The position numbers and the translations under genes are program-made. From the NCBI RefSeq assembly GCF_000006565.2, contig NC_031473.1:682001-746000 (forward strand): DNA of 64,000 nt. Reading direction: 5' to 3'. Below the pieces are notes generated by a model. That model saw nothing but the letters and a program-made list of their open reading frames with translations. It was not told where the DNA came from and did no database searches. Numbering within the stretch: position 1 is the stretch's first letter; each line of letters begins with the position of its first letter. Source of the DNA: Toxoplasma gondii ME49 (Eukaryota > Apicomplexa > Conoidasida > Eucoccidiorida > Sarcocystidae). This document shows positions 12,301-24,800 of the stretch, in pieces.

Positions 12301-15300
12301 GAGAGAACCAATTCGAAAGAAATGGAGAGATGTGTGTATGTATAGACAGACAGACAGATCCACAGAGACAGATAGAGAGAACCAATGGAGAAGCATGGAG
12401 AGACAGAAACACAGAGAACCGGGGGAAGTAAAAGTCGGTAAAGAGAGACAGAGAGACGCGTGGTTCTTCGAATCCGAAGGCGACACAGAGGAGCGGAAAA
12501 CAGAAAAAGCGGCAAACAGGAAGAGAAGGCGAGAGACGAGTTTCCTCCGGTGTCGTGTCACCCGGCAAACAACAGAGGAGGACGGGGACCTGCCATTCAC
12601 AGAGAAACTTCAAGTGCTTTCGCGAGCGAAAACCATTCTGAACATTCGCGTTCTCCGTCCCCAGTCTCTTCTGAAGACGACGAACCTGGATGGCGGGGTC
12701 GACGGAGCGCAGCGCCTGTCCTCGTGCTTCCTCCGTTTGAAATGTTATGCGCTGCATGCGCATGCACGAAACACGAGGAAGTAGAACGACGAGAGTCCGC
12801 AGAACGAATGGCAGTACGAGAACAGAACTCAACGGAGGATGGTGTGAGAAAACAGGGAACGCGAGACACTCTAGAAAGGGAGAAGAGACAAGGCCGACAA
12901 GATGCACGAGAAAAGGAAACGAAGGTGGTAGACAGGTGAGTGGATTCCTCCCTCACTTGTTCTTTGTCCAGGAGAGGAAGGAAAACCACAAGCGAACGGT
13001 CTTGGAGCATCAAGACGACGCCTGAAAAAACAGCGACGCCAGAGAGACAGAGGAGACACAAGAAAAAGAAATGTGTGGGGAAACGAGAAAGAAAACAACA
13101 GACCCGCGAGTCCACAAAAGATAGAAAGGAAGCGTGTCATCTTCCAAGCAACCGTTCTAACGGAAAGCCAACGAGAAGAGAAATCGACAGAGAGAAAAAG
13201 AGAGAAGAAGAGAGAAAAAGAGAGAAGAAGAGAGAAAAAGAGAGAGAGAGAGAAAGAGAGAAAGAGAGAAAGAGAAAGAGGAGACGGACGAGGGAGAAGC
13301 GAGACACAGAGGCAGCGGCGAAGAAACAGAAAGAAGGAAAAGAAGAGAGAAAACACGAGAACGTACCGACTGTCGCCTCAGGCGTTCGTCTTTGTTTCAG
13401 GTGAATGGCAAGGAAGAACTGCATGCAAATGGAAGAATCGTCAAAGACAAGCATGTTTACGACTCGTTTCTCCAGAAACCAAGCAGCTCTCCTAGCTTCT
13501 GTAGAAACCGTTCGGCGACATCCTCCCTCGGTGTCTTCGTCTTTGCCTGCACTGAGAAGATAAAGAAGGCACCGCAATCCAGAGGAGGGGAGGCGGCGAC
13601 TCTGGGTGTGCCAGCCTTGTCCACAGTGGCTGAACGTTTTCGGAAACAATGTGATTTTGAATCGAGAGAGAAAAACTACCAAGAGTGGACGGTTGAAAGC
13701 ATTTAACAATTCCAGATGTTTCATAGAGTGAAATTTTGTTTTCTCCTTTCCTCCCTTGTAAGTTTTGACGACTTGGGTTTCCTCAAGCACCTGCCTTTTT
13801 GTCTCTTTTAGCTGTGTTCTTCGGACTTCTCACGCAACTCGTTTCCTGCGTCTCTACACCACAACCGTGTGATATTTCCTTCGTTTTGTTCTTCTCCTCC
13901 TTTTTCTCCTTCTTCCCCTCCTTCCCTCTCTCCCCTGAGTTTTCGTTCTCCCTCACTCGGTCGCAGTCCGTTTGCGCCTGCTTCGCATTCATTTTCTTCG
14001 CATTGCACTGGCCACAGAGCGCCTCCAGTTGATCCTGAGAAAACGAACAGAAGGTGAGTTATGTCCTCCAGAAAACGGAGACCAAAGCGCAGACCGACGA
14101 CGCAGGCAATCGCCACCGCCTCTCCACGTTCAAAGGGCACGCGTTTGCGAAACGCAAGATAAAAAAGTACAAGTGATCCTGGGCACCCTCAGTCCAGCGC
14201 ATAACCACAACTCAGCGAAACGCGTTCTGCACACCCAACGGGTCTCCTGGAGACACACGACCTTGTTGTCTTTCGATAGACTGCATGGACAGTGAAGAAC
14301 GCGTTTGGAAATCAGCCGCGAAGACACAGTCCTCGGGGACACTGCGGACTTCCAGTTCGACTAAAACCGAACTTCGTTAATGCCAATGGAAGAAGTTCCG
14401 CATGAGAAGCCGCGGGTGAGACCAGCGGCCTTGCACATTGCCGCGCGTCCTCTACGCGTTCTCTTGGATTCTGCCGCACACTCCGAGAAGAGCATGAGCG
14501 AGGGGAAAGACCAAGCAGACGAGCCGAGTCGAGAAAGAAATACGGTGTCTTCTTCGTCGTTTGGCACATGTTTCGTTTTTTGTACCTTATCTCCGCATAT
14601 CGCCTCTACGCGCCGTCGGAATGCCAGCAACTCCGCGGACTCCTGTCTCTCCCCCTGCCTCAGAGGAGAAGCGCGAGAAGGAAAGGAGGGAGAAGAGGGA
14701 GGCGAAGAAGGAGAAGAAACGCTGATAGGCGGCTGCGATTCGTTTTGCCATTCCCACTCGAGGCTACAGGCGAGGAGACGATGGACCAGGACATCTGCGT
14801 ATCGCCTGAAGAGAGGAACGCATTCAAGAGAAATCCCCGGAAACGAGGTGCGGCAAACCATGACGAATTCACCCATTCGCCTTCAACTTCTTGTCGCAAA
14901 ATGTCTCTGGTCTACATGCAAACATGTTCCACATACGCACACAGTCGCAACTATGAGCTCGCATAAACAGGCGTTCACACAAACATACACACACGTGCCC
15001 TGAGCATAGTTTCCATACGTACAGAGAGGGTGATATATATATATATATATATATATATGCATATATATAGATGGAGGTATATATATGCATATATATATAT
15101 ATATATATATGTATTGTGTACAAAGTGTGTATAAATATATGAAGATCGAAGCAAGAAAATAAAGAAGCCTTCGACCAAAGGAATTCCAAGTGTGGGGGCT
15201 TCGGTCGTTTACCTGATAGGAGAAGTGAAGTGAGTGTATTCATCGAAGTGGAGAGCAAAGTGAGGCTGGAGAACATCTCCGTGGACGTAGTACAGAGCGA

Positions 15301-16146
15301 GTTTCAGGGCCTTGCGCAAAAGCGCCTCAACTGCAACGGCTGCACAGTCGCCCTTGGTGGTTCGCACGCTTTCCAGAGTTCTTTGCGTTTCCCTCGAGGA
15401 CGAAAAGTCTGTCGAAATTCCGAGTTTGCTGCTCCCCCACACACACACAGAAAGCACACAGGCGCCGAGAGGCTCAAACAACTCCACACAGGACTCTCCA
15501 CCCTTTCCTTCAGACGACGCAAAAAACAAAACGCTGCCTCGCCTGACACTCCTGCAAGCGCCCATGTACACGCACACAGGGATTGGCATGCAGAGACAAC
15601 TCAACGTGAAGAGACAGTTGTGCACAGAGACGGATGCACGGATGTAGAAAAGCAGAAAAGTTCAACATATATATATATATATATATATGTATGAATATAG
15701 GTGTGTACGCATTCGTATGAAGAGGTATACAGAGTGAATAGCTACAGAAAAACGAGCGGACATATATATATCTATATACATATGCATATATGTACGTGCG
15801 TTTTGATAGTAAAGGCGTAGGCTTGTAGGGATGGATACGTCGAGAGAGTGAAAAGTTTCACAAAAGACTGTTTGCGTCGACGGCCGCTGTAGGAGTTTTC
15901 GATACGCCTGGGATTCCATCAAACTTCCTGCCCTTCACACGGTAGCCGTGACAAACGCGGCAAGCACATATCTGAACTGCGAGAGCCCCTGCTTTCACTG
16001 GTGATGAGACACTCGGGGGTTTTGCATGCAACAGACGAACCTGAGAAATGCAGTGAGCGACTTTCTCTGCTTGTCCAGGAGAGGCGGGTGCAGACGAAGA
16101 ACAGCCAAATCTGACACACGGAGAGAAACAGAAAAATTATTTATAA

Positions 16147-16187
<41 letters not shown>

Positions 16188-17166
16188 ATCAAAGGGTGTA
16201 AGTGTATACATACACAGACTATCTTTATCTATCAATGTATATATATATGTAGACAAAAAACGATATCACACATAGATAAAATCATGGACACTGTAGGTAT
16301 CTGCATATACACAGTTCTTGTAGTCTTACGTGGACATGAAAACAAAGTAGAAATATGCATTCGTATAGAATGCAGGCAGGTGCGTAGAGAGCTATCAGTG
16401 TGTGGGAAGATGCAAGTGCATGCTATGAGAGGGAATTCGGAGAACAGGCAAGGAGGACCTGCGATGGATTGGAGAATATCGGCACCAGGAGACTGCAGTG
16501 AAGCTCAGAACGTCATCCTGAGTGATGTTCGCTTCACAATCCCAAATCGTTTAGACGAAAAGCAAACCAATGGAACAAGCAGTCGCCTTCAACAGAAACG
16601 AAACTTTCCCTCACAAACGTCAAAGGTTGTCGGAGACCTAAACGGCACGGTTACCAGGCCCCGCTGATCCCCCCCATGTACCCGAAAACGGAGACAGATA
16701 TACAAGTAGATTTCCATCGACGTACGCCTTTGCTTGTGTATATATATATATATGTATATATATATGTATATATATATATATATATGTATGTATATATTCA
16801 CAGACACAAGAGTTCAGACAGATCACATGTTGGGGCTCACCGGAATGTCTAACGAGAATCATGTATTCGTTTTGGATCGAAAAGCGCTTTCGTCTCACCG
16901 GAAAAGGGGCTGGCGATGAGCCTCTCAGCGACCAGGCAATTGGCCAGAAGCATCAACTCCTCTATCAACGTGTGCGATCGCGAGTGCTGGAAAGCATTTC
17001 AGAAACGAGAAAACAAAATCGTGGTCCGTTCAGCTTCATTGAAAAGCCATCGAAGTCAGCAAGACAAGCATCGACGCTCCTTGCTGGAAAACGCAGAAAA
17101 AAACGAACGCGGGAACGGTGGACATGCACGCATTTCAGAAAGACACCCCGAGCCATCCCGACACAT

Positions 17167-17215
<49 letters not shown>

Positions 17216-20200
17216 ATTTATATATATATAAATATATATATATATATACATATAAATATATATATAAATATATATATATATATAAATATATATATAAATA
17301 TATATATTTATATATAGATAGGGAGAGAGGTGAAGAGCGAGAGAGCAATGCCAATACATAAACATATAAAGAGAGAAATATAACTTGACGCACAAGTTTG
17401 TCGGATATTCCGGTTTGCCTACATGGCACTGTGTAAACAGCGGATGGAGAGAGAGAGCTGGACAGAGAAATGGAGAGAGGGGTACGCGACAGCCGACATG
17501 ATTCAGCTGTGCGCAGAGTTAGAGAGACAAAGCACACCGACTGCGCCACAGACAAGTGAAAGAACGCAATTGTTCGTACCTCTTCGAGATGCCAGTCTGT
17601 GGGTCTGGATCGTGCGTCCAAGGCGAAGCGGAGAGTTGCTTTGTGGAGGAGCAGCGACCCGTTCTGCATGCAGCGCGTTTCGAAAGAGTGGAACATTCAC
17701 TGCAAGAGGTTTTCACAACTCCTGCACCGCCTCGCTGAGAGCCGAACGCAGAGCGCATCTGTCTTCACGAGGAGACGCGAGAAAGAACGTCTCGCGTTCT
17801 GCAGTCTCTTCTCGAGCAGGTGAGTGCATGCGTAGGAGAGGATGCAACCGATATGAATGCGACAGAGAGGCCAGCGCCGAGAAAAGAGGAGGGAGAAGCG
17901 ACAGACCGCGCAGGTTGAGAGGCAGGAAACGAGAGACCATTGCGGAGCAAAGACGAGGAAATCACGAGAGGGCCGCGAGGACAAGGCCGCGACGCGCAGC
18001 CAGGCAAGCGGGAGCGCAGAAAACGCTTCGTGCAGAAGGCTAAGACGAGAAGGAGAGGAGAACGACCTGGAGGTGGAAGCGAAACCCAAGAGGTTCACAG
18101 AGACAACAAAGACGCACTTGAGTCGCGATTTCATCTGGGGAGGCAGACACAAAGGGAGCAAGCGTGAGAGCAGGTAAGAAAGGCGAACCGAGATGAGGAA
18201 AGACGCACACTCTCGGAACACCAACAGGCCAGTCGAAACCCCACAGCGTTTTGGCTTCAGTGACTTGCGACAGCGTCCCCTAACGCGCCGACAGCTACAG
18301 CGGTGAATCCAGCAGACGCGTTTGCCGCCAGCACACAGAGCCGAGGACCGACTTAGCTGCACAGATCGACGTTGCCGACTTTTTTTAGAGAGGCAGCGCG
18401 ACTTGCGTCAACGGCGAGGCTGAGCAAACGGCCTCGTCTCGGGAACGAAACGAGAACTTGTTTTGGACGCCAACCGGGTCCGCGTTCCTCACCGCGAATC
18501 GTTTCTTCCGAATTTCCACAGTCAAGGCGTCGAGAAGTCTCAAGTCGTCAACCACGGCTGTCCAGGAGACCTCATCAGGCTTGCCTGGGGATCCGACGTT
18601 CTCTCGAGCTTCTTCGTTGTTCCTCTCCCCTCTTGTCTCTAATCTGTCGGACCTCCGCGCGACGCCCCCCAGTCCCTGCCTCTCGCCGCGGCCGCAGGCG
18701 CAGCACGACGCACAGCTTCCGCAGCAGCTCTGGACTGCTTCGACATTCGCTCGAGGTGCGAAGGGGAACGATGGACCTGTCATCTCGCGCGCACAGCTCG
18801 CAGGAACCACAGACCGCGAGGAAACACCCGAGGAAGAGGAAGAAGCAGACGCTGGAGAGAGAGCGACGAAGCAACCGCAGGTCCCGAGGGTGACGGAGGG
18901 GGAGGACCAAGGAGAGGCGAGAGTCGGCCGAGAGTCAGGAGGCAGATCTCCTCCATCAATCAACACCTGGACCTGGAAACAACAGCTGCAAAGTCCCTCT
19001 GCATGCACTTTACAGCTTGCAAGTCGCGGGGGCTCCGAAGACAAGCCTTCATCACAACCTCGAAGTCAAAAAACCAGCGCCGCAGGCGAAGACGAGGCGC
19101 CTTTCTTCGCCTCCGTGCAGCAGATTGCAGAGGTGTGTGCATCCGGCCAGGGGCTACTGACAACGGAGCCGCCTGTGGTTCAAATGGAGAGGCTTTCGCA
19201 TCAGGCACCTAGACTGCTCGCGAGAGAAGACGAATCCTGGACTGGAACGTCAACACACACATACCCCCCCCCCGTGTACCATTTGACGACGATGAAAACA
19301 ACGATTTGGACTTTTCTCCGAGATACCGCCACCGGGTGTAAGTCGGTGCATGCAAACTCGCCTGTTCGTAGTTGAAGCGACAGCAGCTCTCCATCACCTG
19401 AAGAAAAAACAACGGAAACCAAGACCGGTTGTGGCACGAGCACTCCGCGACAGAATCAAGCCTTCTCTTGTCAGTGAGAGGGAAGACGCCGCGGGCGAGA
19501 AAAGAGAAACTGAAGGAAACAGCGCGCGGACGAAGGAGCGTGGAACTGCGGCAGGATGAAGAAAGAAGAAATGGGGAAAAGAACGAAACAAAAAAGGACG
19601 CGAAACTTCCTCACCGATTTGTAGAAGCGCGGGGGCCATGCCTTGACAAGCGATCCGTCTTCGTGGACGCGAAAGTTGACGGAGAACGTCAACTTCGGCG
19701 ACCCCAGGTGGAGGCTGTGAAAGCAGATGCACACTGCATAAAGTCAGAACGCTGTTTCGCTCCGATCCCGAGACCCAAATCGAGGAAAAAGAAGAAGCGG
19801 CAGAAGAGATCAGAGGCCTCACGTCTCTCAGAACGCGAGAGACCACAGAAAACCAGCTGAAACTTCTCCGATGAACACGGGTGCATCAAACTCTTCGAAC
19901 CCAGAGCCCCTCGACTAACATCTGGGGACGATACTAACGCGTTATATATTCATATATATATATATATATAATAGGTTGTATGCAAGTGAAGAGTCGCTTG
20001 CTTCGAAAAGATCACGAGAGTTGAATAATCCATGCCATTTTTTCTGGTCTCCGTGACCCGTTCGTCCACGTCCGTGCTCTCTGCGATATCGCTTTTTTCC
20101 CCTTCTCCCCCTTGTTTGTGTCCTTCGCCTTCCATGTCTTTGTCTCTTTTTCCCCTGCTCTTCGAGTTCGCTTTCTTCCTGCACTGCTTCCTCCTCTCTC

Positions 20201-21789
20201 GCGTTCGCTGTCTTCTTCTCCCTTCTTGTCGAAGAGCCAATTTCCAGCGCTTCGCAGCACACCTGCAGAGCGAGTCGCAGAGCGCCCGCGGCAGCATGGG
20301 GAAGACGACGTGAGTGAGGTACCTGAGGAGCAGCGCAAATCACCCGAAGAAGAAGGGAACGAAGACGCGGAAGGCTTTTAGGCTCAAGACAAAGGAAAGC
20401 AAAAGTGCACTCGGCAAGTAAGACGCAGAAGAAAACGGAAAAAAGAATTTCCAGCGCTCGACGTTTCCGGCCTCGTTCTACACGCGGCTCGCAGGCGCGG
20501 CCTCTCCTCTCAGACGTCGCCAAGCAAAACCAGAACATGAATGCAAGCATCGTTCTCGCAGAGACAGTCACGTGTGTCTCCGCAGCTCTCCTTTCGTCTC
20601 GAGCCGAGACGAGCGCCAGAGGGCGGATATTCGAGGAGTAACCGGAGAACAGAGTTTGCGGTGGTGCTTCGCAAATCCATCAAGCTCAAAAACAACGGAG
20701 ACAGAGAGAGACAGAGTCAGAGCAAGAAGAAACAACGCGAATCGACAAGAGAGAAAAGGAGCAAGAGATCAACAGAGGGAGGTCAAGAGAGACGATGCAA
20801 CTCGAGTGGAGGAGAGAGCGAGAGAACTCCCGACAGGGAGGAAGAGAAAGAGGAAGTTTCTGGAGGCTCGCGAAGATGTGAGGAGGTTCCAAAAGGCCTC
20901 AACACACGTCGGCGACCGTGTACAGTGGCTTCCAGTCGCAGCGAGGAATGCAATGCGAGATAACAAAAGAAATTGCACCTCCCCCCCTCTCCACGTCGAC
21001 GTTTTTCTCCCTCAGCCCCAAGGTGAGAAAACGACAGGACACAACGAGGAGCATTGCCTTCAGAGCCTACACGGTGGTGCATCGCTCTCTCGCTTCTTCG
21101 TCCGTCTTGCACAGCGGCGAGAGAAAGTGACTGACGTCCGCGATATGAACTCCAATCTCGATCTCAGGATCTCTGCCAGTCCACGCTGAGGCAGGAAGAC
21201 GGTGAACATGAACTGCGTCGTCCAGGTCCCTCGCAGACGCAGGATCGATTGTGAAGACTCGCCGCACACCTGAACAGAAGGCGACGAAGGCGGAAACAGG
21301 GGGAGGCAAGAGAAGAGGCAAGTGACGAAGAAGCAATGAAACGCAAGAGCAGCGCAAGGGGCGACGCCTGTCGAATGTCGCAGCCGCGGGAAGAGAGGAA
21401 CAAGGAGAGAGCCGAACAGAGTGAGTTGCACGATCTGAGGGCGCCGAGCACAACACCGTTCGTAAACAGGAGAGCACGATGAAGAAGAACGAGAATCCCC
21501 AGAGAAATCTCACCGCGTAGGTCGACGCGTCGCCGTGCCTCTGTTTCTGTATAGAAGCGAAGGCACACAAAATGTCGAAGGAAGTGAAAAACGAGAAGAA
21601 CGCCTAGTGTACAGACAGATAAACAAAGATGCACTTCGTGGCTTCTTGTTCCCGTCTCTTTGCAAACGCTTCGTCTCCATTTTTCTCGTTGGAGAATTTG
21701 CCTCGCCAGGGCTGTCTCTGCATGAAGAATGGAGACAGCGCGGAAGCGAAGAAACGCAAGAAACAGACACGCATATATATGTATAGATA

Positions 21790-21823
<34 letters not shown>

Positions 21824-24800
21824 TATACAGATGTAGAAATCGAGAGGAACAGATGAATAAATGGAGATAAATACAAATCCACAGGTCGGCAAAAGACACC
21901 GAAAGACATGCAGCTGCCACGGTCCCTCTGGGGAGAGAATACCTGTATGCATATGTGTACGTATGTAAAAAACAAATATCGCTATGCATACATACACATA
22001 TACACACATACACATATATAAATATATATATATATATATATATGCATATGTATACATATGTAAAGAGGAAGAGAGGCTTACTTCAATTTTGACATGGAGG
22101 AGATTCGAGAAAATGAATGTGTGGAGAAGAACTGAGACAGATGTCTGAAGAGACGAGAGGTGCAAGTGTAGTTTCCGCTCACCGAAAGATTCCTCTGCGA
22201 CGCGCACGATCTCGTCGCTCTCCGCAAGGACCTCTTGGCTGTGAGGCAACATGTGAGCTTGGAGATCGTTCTGGAGCATGCAGCACTGAACAGACGCGAG
22301 GCCAGAACGCAGAAACACAACCCCCTCGTCAACAGAAGGAGCTCTGAGCGACGAGCACGAGAGCAGTCGCGCCTGCATGCATATCTGCGACTTTCGCAGA
22401 CACAGAGCCTTTCACAGACGGTTAGATAGATCGACGGGGAGGTGGAGAAAGAGAAAGAGATTGAGGAGGGCAGGAGACACAAAGCAAGAAAAACGAGAAA
22501 ACTCATCTGCTGCGGGAGACTTACGCGCTCGATTGTCTGCACTGAGTCCGCAGGTCCAATGTATGTCAATATGCTTCCTGAAGTCAGCAGGCACATCAGA
22601 TGTGCATGCAGACATGAACCTCCTTTGTCCTCTACAATTTCACCGATTTGCATGTTCGCGTCCACACAGCGGTGCAGGTGCATGCATGCATACATGCACA
22701 AACGTTTGCATCAGACGCATGCGACGGGAGGGGATTGCCTCTTCGATTGCAAACACCGCGAGTGAAGAGAGAGACCGTTGTCAACCTTGCACTGATGAAT
22801 AGTCCCAGAGAGAACGGCACAGCGGTCGACAGAAGAAGCATCCCCGTTCAAACAGTGATGTGGGTGAGACATTCACATGTGTGCATGTAATGTCCATGCG
22901 TCGCTCTAAATAGCATTTAAATACATGCATGCAGATGCGCATGTAGTTCATGCTTGGCATTCTGTGCACACCTGCATATATCCACTACAAGATAAATGTG
23001 TGCATACAGGCATGTCTCTGATATTTACACATACGCACATGCATATATGGAGTTTTAGAGAGCTGCGCCTATAGTCTTTAGTACAGTGTTTAGAGATACG
23101 CGAGTTTCGCGGAACGTAGGCACCAGGAGGCGCGGACACTGTGCGACTGAGATGAACAGCGAGGTTTCGCAAAGATAGCGGAAGGAGATGTACGTCTTCG
23201 CTTCTGGCTGCGCACTCAAGTTTGAGCAAATGCAGATAAACAAGAGATGAGAGAATTCGGTAGAGACATTGACAGGCACCACAGAGACATCGACAGACAG
23301 CTGGACAAGCTGCACACGCAAATATGTAAAAGCATGCACAAAGATAAACATAAAGGCATATATATATATATATGTACATATGTATATATGTATGTATGTA
23401 TGTGCGTGTGAGGACTGTGAAAGGGTGGGTGAGACTGGCAATTGATCCGAACCTCTGGGGAGAACGTTGAAGGCATCCCAGACGTCGACGTTGACGAGGT
23501 ACAGTCGCTGCTTGTCGAGGGGACCCGGGAGCGAAACCCAGTTCTGCGCCTCCCGGAGCGGAATCAACACCCAACTGATTCTTTTGTCTGTTCAGCCGAA
23601 ACGCACTCTCCAAAACTTTCCATGTCCCCCTCGTCCTCGCAGATCACTTCGTCCTGCCCCCGCGCTACCACCCGTCTCCAGAGCGCAGGACGAGATAAAA
23701 CAGACTGCAGCCCCCGCCATAGATCCAGCAAGCAAATGTTCATATATGTGCTAGACGTACATATAAAGTCACATACAGGAACGCATATGCAGATATGTGT
23801 CGGTGTGTGCATACACGTATATCAACGTATACACATATACTTATATATACCTATACATATATATATATATATATCTGTACTGATTGGCCGATAGGTATAT
23901 ATATATATATATATAGATAGATAGATAGATAGATACATATAGGTGTATGGATATAAATCCATATGTGTAGGTATACGCATATATGCGCACCTGTACATGT
24001 ATATATATATATATACGCATGTATTTATTTCCGATGGTTTGTCTTTCTGAGCAGATGTGTTTCTTACCTAGAGGAATCGCCCTCAACAAAGTATCATCTG
24101 GGAAGACGGTGATATCGTCTTCGGGCGCGGTCCGGGAGTTCTGCATGCAGAGAACAAAGAGCAAAGAATTGCGAGAGCACTCTTCCTCGAGAATTCTTTT
24201 TTCATTCTTCTGGCTCTGCACTGTCTCCCTCGTCCCCTGAGCGTTCGGCATCTCTTCGCTTTTTCGTCTTCCTTCTGTGCTTCTTCCTCTTCTTCCTCTT
24301 CTTCCTCTTCTTCGTCTTCTTCCTCTTCTTCGTCTTCTTCTCCCTCTTCTCTCTCTTCTCGTCTTGTTCGTTCTTCTCACCGCATGGTTTCCTCGAAGCG
24401 TGCAGATGAAGGTGCGGTTGTAGCGCAGATTCCTGCGAAGCCACGGAGGATCGAGAGCCACCCGTGCCGTCTCTTTGGCCCTTCGCTGTGATTTTTCTGC
24501 CCCCGCGAGCATAGCTTCCTCACGCTCGTCGTCCAACATCTCCCGCCCACCGTCAGCTCCGTCCTCGTCTCTCTTCTCCTTGTCCTTGTCCTTGTCTTCT
24601 TTCTTCTCCTTCGCTTCCTTCTCCTCTTCCGTAGCGAGAGGAGGCACCAAGCGCATTTTCTCTGCTTGGGTTAGCAGGCGAGTCTCGACGTAGACGACCT
24701 TTGCAGTCCTGAGCATTTTGCCTAAAAAATCGAGGGAAAATACATTTAAAAGAGAAAAAAATATAAAAAGCAAGAAAAGGTGTAAAACCGATAGAAGACG

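Noticed and set aside
9554..12515. Many long minus-strand open frames with repeating [18 protein letters not shown] peptides
   Set aside because: They are produced by the 74-bp minisatellite, which lacks stops in all minus frames. They have no start context, no family, and lie in an intron of the RNB gene.
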